Source: Gp6-AA40 sp032156805 (GTDB taxonomy: Bacteria > Acidobacteriota > Vicinamibacteria > Vicinamibacterales > UBA2999). Taken from it: a stretch of DNA of 64,000 nt. The notes beneath the pieces are model-generated. The model ran no database searches, was not told the DNA's origin, and saw only the letters and a list, made by a program, of their open reading frames with translations. This document shows positions 17,154 to 24,535 of this stretch, in pieces. Numbering within the stretch: the stretch's first letter is position 1; each line of letters begins with the position of its first letter. Position numbers and translations under genes: made by a program. The stretch is from assembly GCA_032156805.1 (NCBI GenBank), contig JALDXQ010000009.1, positions 1 through 64,000 on the forward strand, in the 5' to 3' direction.

Positions 17154-17455
17154 CACTTCTTGTCGTCCATCATGTGGTCGATGAGCGCTTCGGCAAGCTT
17201 GCTGGCGTCAGCCCCCAGCGAACCCTCGGCCAACGCCTTCTTGGCAGCCTCGACCCGGTCGGCTCGGATGGCTGGCGCATCGTTGGCCGCCTGCGCCGCC
17301 GCATTCATCAGCGCCGCATCCGAGGAAACCTCGACGCGGTCGGCCTTGGCCGCCTTCGCCTGGTTCTGTGCGCGCTCGGTCGTCGTGCCAGCCTCAGTCC
17401 GATCGATCTGCGTCGGAAGGCCAGTACCCTGGTTGCCGTCAATTCGTGAAGTCAT
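17153..17455 (-). CDS. flgM: Anti-sigma28 factor FlgM
   Basis: The 100-residue protein is Lys/Ala-rich and polar, with the FlgM C-terminal pattern RADRVEAAKKALAEGSLGAD and then KLAEALIDHMM, the helices that bind FliA. It is exported when the hook is complete, which frees FliA. It overlaps flgJ by four bases and the FlgN-like gene by one. fliA is at 25521. Confidence 0.88.
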   Translation of the reverse strand: MTSRIDGNQGTGLPTQIDRTEAGTTTERAQNQAKAAKADRVEVSSDAALMNAAAQAANDAPAIRADRVEAAKKALAEGSLGADASKLAEALIDHMMDDKK

Positions 17456-18330
17456 CTACGGGGCTCCTGCAAGACGGAGTTGCTTGCACGCGTGAAATCG
17501 GCACCTGGTCGCTCGGCCTTTAATTTCGAAAAATGCTCGGGATTCAGCGCCTCACCGCCTGCGTTGGTGACCTCGAAATGTAGGTGGGTGCCGGTCGCCC
17601 GACCACTTCGGCCAGCCCGGCCGACGAGCTGCCCCTCCGCAACCTCGTCACCCGCTGCAACCATCGTCATTGAGAGATGAGCGTAGCGCGTTCGGACCCC
17701 GCCGGCATGCTCGACGACAACGGTCTGCCCGTAACCGCCTTCCGTGCCGGCTGAGATGACTCGTCCGCTGGCCGCCGACGGCACGTCCTGCCCGTAGGCC
17801 GCGCGGATATCGATACCGCGATGAAACCGTGCAGCGCCATGAATCGGATCCTGCCGCCAGCCGTACCCGCTGGTAATGTCGCCGGGGCCGAGGTTCAGGA
17901 CCAGGCCTGCGTCTGCTGTGTCGGGCGGGTCTTGCTGTTTAGACCCGCCACTTTCCGTCTTGATAGACCCGCCATCCGGAACCACGTGCGGGTCTGGCGT
18001 CGACCGATCGCCCTCCGGGTGCATCCGCTGCAACGCATCGAGCAGCTGCTTCCCCAACCCGAGACCCTGAGCACGGGCAAGATGACCCGCGAGCTCGACG
18101 TCGATCGTGTCGAGCATCGTCTCGGCGCCGAATCCGCTCTTTCCGTCCTCTTCGTTGTCCCAGGATCCCGCCTTGCGCATCTCCTTGAGCATCTGGAGCA
18201 TGAGCATCGACTCGAACTCCTGGGCGACGCGCATGAGACGCTCGCGCTCCGACCCTGGCTCGGCCTCGCTCCGGGCAGCCGCCTCGGCGCGCGCCCGCTG
18301 AATCAGATCACCGACCCGTTCGATGCTCAC
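17452..18330 (-). CDS. flgJ: FlgJ-type rod protein fused to an M23 peptidase
   Basis: The 292-residue protein has a FlgJ rod-binding domain near residues 30-100 (QEFESMLMLQMLKEMRKAG) and an M23/LytM endopeptidase domain near 148-265. The zinc ligands are present: His170 and Asp174 in FHRGIDI and His251 in HLHFE, with His249 as catalytic base. Proteobacterial FlgJ instead carries a glucosaminidase. The enzyme would open peptidoglycan for the growing rod. No signal peptide is seen, so export would be through the flagellar apparatus. The linker (about 118-147) is partly encoded by a palindromic repeat also found at 35642. Confidence 0.88.
   Translation of the reverse strand: MSIERVGDLIQRARAEAAARSEAEPGSERERLMRVAQEFESMLMLQMLKEMRKAGSWDNEEDGKSGFGAETMLDTIDVELAGHLARAQGLGLGKQLLDALQRMHPEGDRSTPDPHVVPDGGSIKTESGGSKQQDPPDTADAGLVLNLGPGDITSGYGWRQDPIHGAARFHRGIDIRAAYGQDVPSAASGRVISAGTEGGYGQTVVVEHAGGVRTRYAHLSMTMVAAGDEVAEGQLVGRAGRSGRATGTHLHFEVTNAGGEALNPEHFSKLKAERPGADFTRASNSVLQEPRR
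17924..17949. repeat. 26-bp palindrome inside flgJ (GGCGGGTCT-type)
   Basis: Arms GGCGGGTCT and AGACCCGCC around TGCTGTTT. The intergenic element at 35642-35667 is the same sequence in reverse orientation with one mismatch. A second partial arm (AGACCCGCC) follows at 17965-17973. In flgJ it encodes GGSKQQDPP in the interdomain linker, in frame. Confidence 0.85.
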
Positions 18331-19511
18331 AGGATCACGACCTCGGCACGCAGCGCGCCCGATACTTTCAACGCCTGCATGATGGCGATGATGTCGCGCG
18401 GGGTCACGCCCAGCGTATTGAGTGCCCGGACGACATCGGAGAGCGTGGTCCCTTCCTCGAGTGCCACGAGCTGGCGGTTTTCCTGTTCCGCGTCAACCTG
18501 CCTGTCCGGCGTCACCGTGGTCTGCCCGATCGAGAACCCTTCGGGCTGCGACACGTTGTACTGCGTGGAAATTCGAAGCGAGAGGTTGCCGTGCGCAACA
18601 GCGACCGGGCCGATCCTGACGTCGCCGCCCAGCACCACAGTGCCCGTCCGCTCGTTGATGACGACACGCGCCAGCGTGTCGACGGCAATGGAAAGCGGTT
18701 CGAGCCGTGCAAGGAGGTCGGGGACGGTTGCGCGATACTCGTTGGGCACGCGGACGATCACCGTGCCTGCGTCGGTGACCCGCGCACGGTCGGCGCCGAG
18801 TTCCATGTTGATCGCTCGCGCAATGCGGCCAGCCGAAACGAAGTCGGGCTCGCGCAGTCCGAGACGCAATTCTTCGGCAGGAGCCATCGCGGTCTGACGC
18901 GCCACCTGCACCAGCCCTCCACCGGGGACACGACCAACCGTCAGATGGTTCACGGCAATGGCGTTGCCGCCACCACCAACACCGAATCCACCGATCGACA
19001 ACGGTCCCTGACCGAGCGCAACGATCGCACCATCAGGTCCGCGCAGCGGCGTTGGCAACAACGTGCCGCCCTGAAGGCTGCGCGCATCGCCGATGGACGA
19101 AGCCGTGATGTCGAGCCTCGTATTCAACTGCGCGTACGGCCCAATCTCCGCCGTGACCATGACGGCCGCGACGTTTTCAATCTTGATCCCCCCTGGTGGG
19201 ACAGCAACCCCAAAGCGCTCGAGCATGTTCGCCAGCGTCTGCGCGGAGAAGATCGTCTGACGCCGGTCACCGGTCTTGTTGAGACCGACTACCAGTCCGT
19301 ATCCGATCAGTGGCTGCGTCGTCGCGCCCTGTAGCGTGGTGACGTCCTTGAGCCGCGAGATCCCGACGGGTGTCGAAGTCTGGGCCGCGACGGGTGATGC
19401 CAGCATCGACGTGACAGCCAGGACAATCAATGACCGTCCTTGTAGGCCTCGGTGCCTCGGTGCCTCGATGTGTCGTGATCCAGTGAACAGCGCCGATCTC
19501 AGCACAATCAT
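18327..19511 (-). CDS. flgI: Flagellar P-ring protein FlgI
   Basis: The mature part begins with ISRLKDVTTLQGATTQPLIGYGLVVGL, here seen as RLKDVTTLQG and LIGYGLVVGLNKTGD, and continues with FSAQTLANMLERFGV and the repeated FlgI blocks to VSGALRAEVVIL. FlgI builds the P ring around the rod in the periplasm. ATG 19511 is chosen (TTG 19517 and GTG 19505 are alternatives), giving 394 residues. The signal peptide core is LIVLAVTSMLASPVAAQ; its basic N-region is encoded by an 8-nt repeat (19447-19478), which is unusual. Confidence 0.95.
   Translation of the reverse strand: MIVLRSALFTGSRHIEAPRHRGLQGRSLIVLAVTSMLASPVAAQTSTPVGISRLKDVTTLQGATTQPLIGYGLVVGLNKTGDRRQTIFSAQTLANMLERFGVAVPPGGIKIENVAAVMVTAEIGPYAQLNTRLDITASSIGDARSLQGGTLLPTPLRGPDGAIVALGQGPLSIGGFGVGGGGNAIAVNHLTVGRVPGGGLVQVARQTAMAPAEELRLGLREPDFVSAGRIARAINMELGADRARVTDAGTVIVRVPNEYRATVPDLLARLEPLSIAVDTLARVVINERTGTVVLGGDVRIGPVAVAHGNLSLRISTQYNVSQPEGFSIGQTTVTPDRQVDAEQENRQLVALEEGTTLSDVVRALNTLGVTPRDIIAIMQALKVSGALRAEVVIL
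19447..19478. repeat. 8-nt tandem repeat in the flgI signal-peptide region
   Basis: Units CCTCGGTG twice, then CCTCGATG and TGTCGTGA, in 8-nt phase. Read on the coding strand it gives residues HIEAPRHRGL upstream of the hydrophobic core. It is similar in style to the intergenic heptad arrays but with a different period. Confidence 0.75.
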
Positions 19512-19518
19512 CTCCAAC

Positions 19519-20205
19519 TCAGAAGATCTTGTTCAGCACCCGGACGATCCAGCCCGGCTTGAGGTTGTCCTTCATCAAGCCCCGGCCGAAGTACCGAATC
19601 CGCATCTGCCCGACAGCGGTGGACGGCACGATGTTGCCCGGACGGATGTCCGAGGTCCGCACCACACCGGTCAGCACGAGGATCTGGATGTCGCCGTTGA
19701 TGTCCACTTCGCGCACACCTTCGAGGGCGAGGTCCCCGTTCGGCAGCACCTCGATGACGCGAGCCGAGAGGGTGGCCGACAGATCGCCGGTGCGCGTGGT
19801 GCTGCCACCGCCACTGAAGCTGGTGTTCGAGTTGACCGCAGCGAGCGAGGTCGGATCGAGCCACTTGGGATACGCCGATTCGAGCCCGAACAGGTGGGTC
19901 AGCGATGCCGCCCCGCTGCCGCTCTTGTCCAGATTCGCGTCGGCCGAGCCCACCGCGGAGATGCTCTCCACGACGCGGATCGTGACCAGGTCGTTCACGT
20001 GGCGCGCCCGGAGATCGTTGAGCAGACCGGTCATCCACGTCGTGTCGGGCGCGGCGGTCGTCACCGGCAGTGCACGAGCGGCGGCCAGGTAGCGTGCGTA
20101 CAACACGTCGTAGTTATCGCTTTGCTGCGGTGGCTTTTCTTCCTTCTGCGGCGCCGCCACTGCTGGCACGGCCACGAGCATCAGGAGCACGAATATCGTC
20201 TTCAT
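19519..20205 (-). CDS. flgH: Flagellar L-ring protein FlgH without a lipobox
   Basis: The 228-residue protein has a signal peptide (FVLLMLVAVPAVAAPQ) and the FlgH core: DLVTIRVVESISAVGSAD, LSARVIEVLPNGDLALEG, and VRTSDIRPGNIVPSTAVGQMRI seen as TSDIRPGNIVPS and MRIRYFGRG. FlgH forms the outer-membrane L ring. Well-studied FlgH proteins are lipoproteins; this one has no cysteine anywhere, so it cannot be lipidated at the N-terminus. It overlaps flgA by four bases and precedes flgI. Confidence 0.93.
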   Translation of the reverse strand: MKTIFVLLMLVAVPAVAAPQKEEKPPQQSDNYDVLYARYLAAARALPVTTAAPDTTWMTGLLNDLRARHVNDLVTIRVVESISAVGSADANLDKSGSGAASLTHLFGLESAYPKWLDPTSLAAVNSNTSFSGGGSTTRTGDLSATLSARVIEVLPNGDLALEGVREVDINGDIQILVLTGVVRTSDIRPGNIVPSTAVGQMRIRYFGRGLMKDNLKPGWIVRVLNKIF

Positions 20206-20849
20206 CGAACGATCTCCACGGACCCGGGTCCGGTGATGCGGGCTTTGAGTGCTGTGCGGCTCGAGGGCAGGAGCACCCTGATCAGATCTCCGACACGGCC
20301 GCTGCCAGACGCGCGGCCAACGCCAGTGACCTCGATGACTCCCGTCGATATGCTGACGCGAACCTCATCGCCAGACTTCACGAGTGGCGGCACGATCACC
20401 GCGGCATCGGTCAGGACCTCCCCTTCCCTGATGTCGCGACGTGCCTGTGCACCAACGATCTCGCCTATCGTCGGCAACCGATCCAGGAGTACGCCACTGA
20501 GCTCCACGTCCTCGACAGCAATGGCGTCGACCCCCAGTTCTTCTCCTCGCGAGAGTTGCCGGCTCGAGCGAACTGCCGCCCCCGTGACCTTCAGCTTCGC
20601 GACAACGGAGCCCACCCGGGTGCCGTTGGCGGTGAGGATGAACCGCATCGCTCGACCGAGCCGGGCACCTGGCTCGGGCCGTGCGACGAGGCCGGCATTC
20701 ACAGCCGGCGCTACGGGATTCGAGAGTCGTGACCCAGTCAGGTCCACAACCTCCACGCGCACCTCGCCCATCCGCTGCTGCACAGCGTGCTCGATGGCGG
20801 CCGGCACGGGACCGGTCAGGGCGACGGAGAGCGCAAGGAGATGAAGCAT
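20202..20849 (-). CDS. flgA: P-ring assembly chaperone FlgA
   Basis: The 215-residue protein has a signal peptide (MLHLLALSVALTGPVPAA) and a C-terminal SAF domain: RDIREGEVLTDAAVIVPPLVKSGDEV, seen as RDIREGEVL and VKSGDEVRVSI, then GVGRASGSGRVGDLIRVLLPSS. FlgA helps FlgI polymerise in the periplasm. ATG 20849 is chosen; a GTG three bases earlier overlaps the flgG stop. The order flgG-flgA-flgH-flgI is typical. Confidence 0.9.
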   Translation of the reverse strand: MLHLLALSVALTGPVPAAIEHAVQQRMGEVRVEVVDLTGSRLSNPVAPAVNAGLVARPEPGARLGRAMRFILTANGTRVGSVVAKLKVTGAAVRSSRQLSRGEELGVDAIAVEDVELSGVLLDRLPTIGEIVGAQARRDIREGEVLTDAAVIVPPLVKSGDEVRVSISTGVIEVTGVGRASGSGRVGDLIRVLLPSSRTALKARITGPGSVEIVR

Positions 20850-20851
20850 CA

Positions 20852-21640
20852 CTACCGCGCGAGGTTGTTGATCTGCTGAAGCATCTCGTCGGCGGTGCGA
20901 ATCACCTTCGAGTTCGCCTCGTACGCCCGCTGGCCGAGGATCATGTTGACCATCTCCTCGACAACGCTGACGTTGGAGTCTTCGACAAAGCCTTGCGCCA
21001 GCGTGCCCAGGCCGTCGGTTCCAGGCACTCCGGTCGTGGCATCACCGGATGCCGTTGTCACTGAGAAGAGGTTGCCGCCGAGCGCCATCAAGCCGGCCGG
21101 GTTCTGAAAGTTGGCCAGCTCGATGTTGCCGACCTGCTGCGTGGCGTCCTGGTCGGGCAGTTTCACCGAGACAATGCCGTCCTTCGAGATCATGACGGTG
21201 ACGGCGTTCTCCGGAATCGTGATCTGCGGCTCGATCGCATAGCCATCGGCCGTGACCAACTGACCCTGACCGCTCAAATGCAGGTTGCCCGCTCGCGTGT
21301 AGGCAGTCTGGCCGCCGGTCAGTGTGACCTGCAGGAATCCCTGTCCTTCGATCGCCAGGTCCAGCGGGCTGTTGGTGGCGCGCAGACTGCCGGCCGTGAA
21401 ATTGCGGGCCGTGGCGACTGGCCGCGAGCCGAGTCCGGCTTCGAGACCCACGGGCGCCTCGGTGTCCTGTGAGGTTGCGGTACCAGGCGTTCTGAGCTGC
21501 TGGTACACGAGGTCCTCGAACTCGACACGGCTCTTCTTGAAGCCGGTCGTGTTGACGTTGGCCAGGTTGTGCGCCACGTTGTCGATGTTGGCCTGCTGGG
21601 CATTCATGCCGCTCGCCGCCGTATACAACGCTCGAATCAT
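20852..21640 (-). CDS. flgG: Distal rod protein FlgG
   Basis: The 262-residue protein matches FlgG along its length: MIRALYTAASGMNAQQ, NLANVNTTGFKKSRVEFEDL, LDLAIEGQGFLQV, YTRAGNLHL, and the C-terminal SNVSVVEEMVNMILGQRAYEAN. It is the usual family length. It forms the distal rod that crosses the P and L rings. A 139-bp gap with two hairpin repeats separates it from flgF upstream. Confidence 0.97.
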   Translation of the reverse strand: MIRALYTAASGMNAQQANIDNVAHNLANVNTTGFKKSRVEFEDLVYQQLRTPGTATSQDTEAPVGLEAGLGSRPVATARNFTAGSLRATNSPLDLAIEGQGFLQVTLTGGQTAYTRAGNLHLSGQGQLVTADGYAIEPQITIPENAVTVMISKDGIVSVKLPDQDATQQVGNIELANFQNPAGLMALGGNLFSVTTASGDATTGVPGTDGLGTLAQGFVEDSNVSVVEEMVNMILGQRAYEANSKVIRTADEMLQQINNLAR

Positions 21641-21678
21641 CGCTGAACCTTTCTCCGTATTCGTCGATTTAACGTGTA

Positions 21679-21722
21679 GGCCGGGTCCTGCTTTTGCCCT
21701 TCGACTACGCTCAGGGCACCCC
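21679..21722. repeat. TGCCCT/AGGGCA hairpin repeat, copy 1
   Basis: A stem TGCCCT (21695-21700) and AGGGCA (21712-21717) with loop TCGACTACGCTC. The surrounding 44 bases closely resemble 35590-35634, including the GGCCGG lead-in. It lies between flgF and flgG. Confidence 0.8.
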
Positions 21723-21735
21723 GAGCAACGTCGAG

Positions 21736-21768
21736 GGGCGGGCCCCGGTGGGCCACCGGGGCCCGCCC
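21736..21768. repeat. Perfect 15-bp inverted repeat between flgF and flgG
   Basis: Arms GGGCGGGCCCCGGTG and CACCGGGGCCCGCCC with a 3-nt loop: an extremely stable all-GC hairpin. No T tract follows on the transcribed strand, so it is not a standard terminator. It could still attenuate or stabilise flagellar mRNA here. Confidence 0.85.
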
Positions 21769-21779
21769 TACGCCGAGCC

Positions 21780-22499
21780 TTACTTCCGTCCGAGCTCCGT
21801 GATCGCGCGTCCGTCGATGTCGTTCATGAGCACCGAGATTCCCTTCTGCAACGCTTCGAAGGCGCGCGAGACCTCGGTCATGGCCGCAACGCGCTCGACG
21901 ACGGATACGTTGGACTGCTCCAGAGACCTGGTGAAGACGCGAGCATCTTCGACCTCGGTCGCTTCCAGGCTGTCTGGCGCGCTGAACCGTGCCCCCGTCT
22001 CGCGCACGAGACCGGCCTGATCTTCGAAGGTCACCACCTTGACCTTGCCGGCGATCGTCTGACCGACACGGATGGTGCCGTCAGCAGTCACCATGACCGG
22101 ACCTTCCGTAAGGCGAATCTCACCGCTGTCACCAGCCACCGGCATGTCGTCCATCGTCGTCAACAGGCCATCGGCCTGGAGCTTGAAGTTCCCGGCGCGC
22201 GTGTAACGCGTCCCGCCGGGCGTTTCGATCTCGAAAAACCCCGGGCCTTCGATCGCCATGTCGAGATCGCGCCCGGTTGAGGCGATGGTGCCCGGCTGGA
22301 AGTTCGTCTTGTGCCCACCGTGCGTGACGTCGATCGCCGAATCGAGCGCTGACGCGAAGGCGCGCCTCGCCTCTTCGGTAGACGTCCGCTGGGTCTTGTA
22401 GCCGGCGGTGCCTGCATTGGCCAGGTCGGCAGCGAGCCGATCCAGGTCATCGAGGCGCATCCGCATGCCACTCAGTGCGCTGTAAGCTCCGCCTGGCAT
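21780..22499 (-). CDS. flgF: Proximal rod protein FlgF
   Basis: The 239-residue protein has YSALSGMRMRLDDLDRLA at the N-terminus, AGTAGYKTQRT, LDMAIEGPGFFEIETPGG, YTRAGNFKL, and the C-terminal SNVSVVERVAAMTEVSRAFE. It is an FlgF/FlgG-type rod protein slightly shorter than FlgG. ATG 22499 is used; it lies 28 bases inside the upstream gene. The frame is open far upstream, but that sequence has no rod-protein similarity. Confidence 0.9.
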   Translation of the reverse strand: MPGGAYSALSGMRMRLDDLDRLAADLANAGTAGYKTQRTSTEEARRAFASALDSAIDVTHGGHKTNFQPGTIASTGRDLDMAIEGPGFFEIETPGGTRYTRAGNFKLQADGLLTTMDDMPVAGDSGEIRLTEGPVMVTADGTIRVGQTIAGKVKVVTFEDQAGLVRETGARFSAPDSLEATEVEDARVFTRSLEQSNVSVVERVAAMTEVSRAFEALQKGISVLMNDIDGRAITELGRK

Positions 22500-23326
22500 C
22501 CTCGCTCCTCCTGCGTTCCTGTCACGAGCAGATCGCTGATCTGTTGCGCCGCATTCACGCGCACCCAGCGATACGTGTTGCACTCGGCGTGCTGCATGGT
22601 CACCGCACGCGCCTGGGCCGCCATGTTGGCGATATGTGCAATCGCGTCGCTCACGCTCCTCATGGTCAACGCCTCGTGAGAGCGCCGCGTTTCCTGGGCC
22701 GGCCTGTAGGCATCGAGCGCCGCCTGACACACCGAATCGGTCACGAGAAAAATCTCCGGTGCCCATCCAGTCAGCCGCACGAGCGCCCGCATCGCTGCCC
22801 TGGGCACCGGTGCGGCGCACACGACGGACAACCTCTTCAGCACCTCGTCGGCCTCGAACGGCACGAGCCCGAGCGCGCGAACCGTTGCGGCCGGCAGCGG
22901 CACCGGGGCGCGCTCCACGCGGCTGACATCGAACGTCGCGAGGTACTTCACGCCAGCCTGTGTCGCCAGCGCACGCAGCACTTCTTCAGCCGTCGCGTAA
23001 CCCAGACGCTCGAGTTGCTGGCCGATCTTCAGCCCGGTGCGGGCCGTGGCCTCGAGGGCCGCGTCGAGCTCAGGCTGCGTCACCGCGCCCGCGTGGCGAA
23101 GCAGGACACCAAGCTTCAGCGGTGGCAATCCCGACAGGCTTCTCCCCGGCGACCGCTCTTCGGTCAATCCGGCACGCACAGCCTGCTCGACGCAACTGCG
23201 CGAGCAGTACCAGAGGCCGTTGAACTGCAGGGCGCCGATGCTGCGGACCGAGGGCCCGGCCACACGTTCGAGCGCAGCCAGGTTGGGTCGCCAGCGCCCG
23301 CACCTGTCGTCAGCGCACCGTGGCAT
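22472..23326 (-). CDS. Zinc-finger plus GspE-N/MshEN-domain protein in the flagellar operon
   Basis: The 284-residue protein has an N-terminal four-cysteine site (Cys4, Cys9, Cys41, Cys45, the second pair in WYCSRSC) and then a GspE-N domain near 70-215: LGVLLRHAGAVTQPELDAAL followed by KIGQQLERLGYATAEEVLRAL and TQAGVKYL. Domains of this type (MshEN) bind cyclic di-GMP in several ATPases; no ATPase is attached here. The C-terminus is a helical tail. It overlaps the gene on each side. A c-di-GMP-responsive flagellar regulator is a reasonable hypothesis, not shown. Confidence 0.65.
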   Translation of the reverse strand: MPRCADDRCGRWRPNLAALERVAGPSVRSIGALQFNGLWYCSRSCVEQAVRAGLTEERSPGRSLSGLPPLKLGVLLRHAGAVTQPELDAALEATARTGLKIGQQLERLGYATAEEVLRALATQAGVKYLATFDVSRVERAPVPLPAATVRALGLVPFEADEVLKRLSVVCAAPVPRAAMRALVRLTGWAPEIFLVTDSVCQAALDAYRPAQETRRSHEALTMRSVSDAIAHIANMAAQARAVTMQHAECNTYRWVRVNAAQQISDLLVTGTQEERGCQAELTAH

Positions 23327-23708
23327 GAGCTTTCTCCCGCTGGGCAGCGTTGGCGAGCTGCAGGCGCAATCGCACTTCGCTCTCCGACATTTTTTCCGTG
23401 GCCGCGATGTCCTGCACCGATCGTCCCCGCCGTGCGGCCGTCGTCACACGACGCTGGGTCACGGCTCGCGTCTTCGGCTTCGGCGCCGGCGCTGTTCTCA
23501 CGGCTGCCAGCCGCTCGATCTCCTGTGCGACGTCGCGTAATCCACCCTCGACCGTGTCAGTGAGCAGCGAGATGCCGGCCGCCAGGTGCGCAACGCGATC
23601 ACCGAGCGTGGCGATCCGCCGCTGCTGCAACACGTGCATACGGAATGACGCCGCCAGCGTCAGCAGCAGCACCACCCCCGCACCCGACCACACATAGATC
23701 TCCACCAC
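23310..23708 (-). CDS. Membrane-anchored coiled-coil protein, DUF2802-like
   Basis: The 132-residue protein has one N-terminal membrane helix (VWSGAGVVLLLTLAASF), a coiled coil near 28-68 and a C-terminal helix-turn-helix-like block RSVQDIAATEKMSESEVRL. This resembles DUF2802-type proteins of motility operons. GTG start overlaps the stop of the SpoA-domain gene (TAGTG); the end overlaps the zinc-finger gene by 17 bases. Function unknown. Confidence 0.6.
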   Translation of the reverse strand: MVEIYVWSGAGVVLLLTLAASFRMHVLQQRRIATLGDRVAHLAAGISLLTDTVEGGLRDVAQEIERLAAVRTAPAPKPKTRAVTQRRVTTAARRGRSVQDIAATEKMSESEVRLRLQLANAAQREKAHATVR

Positions 23709-24535
23709 TACACCTCCATCGAACGCACACGTTCACGCTGACTGACCACATCCAGGATGCGGATGCCGTAGCTGCCCGAGACGATGACCACTTCGCCATG
23801 AGCCACGACGCGATTGCTGACGAGCACTTCCACCGGATCGTCCGGAGAGCGCCCGAGATCAATGACTGACCCGGGGCCGAGGCGCGTCAGCGCGCGCAGC
23901 GGGAGCTCCGTCTGGCCGAACCTCACGACGAGCGGAAGGTCGATGTCGAGAATGACATCGATGCGATCGTCGAACGATTGCTCGGGCGACGGCTCGGCGG
24001 CCTGAGCGGTCCTGGCTGGTGCCGGCGATGCCACTGACACCGGCTTCGGGGCAGGCGCGGCTTTCGCGGCGGCCGCCTGGGTGGCGGTGAAGGCACCGGA
24101 TATCGTGACCGTCAGCGCAACTGGAAGCTTCTCCGCGCTGATGGCGTAGGCAGCCCATTCGCCGTCGGGTACACGGCGCTCGCTCGGAACGACCTCACCA
24201 ATCGACAGCTTCGCGCCGCGGGCGACCGGCTTGAGTGAGACAGCACTGCCTGCCTGGGCCAGCACCTCGCGCAGCGTGTCGAGCAGCGCCTCGTCCGGGA
24301 TGTTGCCTTCGATACCGGTCATGAGGCCCGTGACCGCAGTCCCGCCCTCATGATCGAGCACGACCGTCATCGTTCCGGTCAGCGCACCGTCGGCCTTCAC
24401 TTCCACAACCCACTGCCGTCCCATTGCCGGTGCACCGGGCGCAACGGCGGCCGTGGAATCGATCATCGCCCCGACCACGACTGCCAGTTCGTCGGCGAAG
24501 GCGCCGAACATCTCGCGATTCACGTACGCACTCAT
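23708..24535 (-). CDS. FliY/FliN-like switch protein with an extra N-terminal domain
   Basis: The 275-residue protein has an N-terminal alpha/beta domain (1-140) resembling the CheC/FliY class, an Ala/Pro linker (about 143-183), and a C-terminal SpoA domain near 190-270 (VILDIDLPLVVRFGQTELPL, PVEVLVSNRVVAHGEVVIV). It should sit in the C ring next to FliM, with which it overlaps by four bases. A separate short FliN is encoded at 33167, so the switch may contain two SpoA proteins. No clear E-x2-N phosphatase motif was found in its N-terminal domain. Confidence 0.75.
   Translation of the reverse strand: MSAYVNREMFGAFADELAVVVGAMIDSTAAVAPGAPAMGRQWVVEVKADGALTGTMTVVLDHEGGTAVTGLMTGIEGNIPDEALLDTLREVLAQAGSAVSLKPVARGAKLSIGEVVPSERRVPDGEWAAYAISAEKLPVALTVTISGAFTATQAAAAKAAPAPKPVSVASPAPARTAQAAEPSPEQSFDDRIDVILDIDLPLVVRFGQTELPLRALTRLGPGSVIDLGRSPDDPVEVLVSNRVVAHGEVVIVSGSYGIRILDVVSQRERVRSMEV

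Noticed and set aside
19276..20844. Plus-strand frame of 522 codons across flgI, flgH and flgA
   Set aside because: Antisense to three conserved flagellar genes; composition is that of a shadow frame and it crosses their boundaries.
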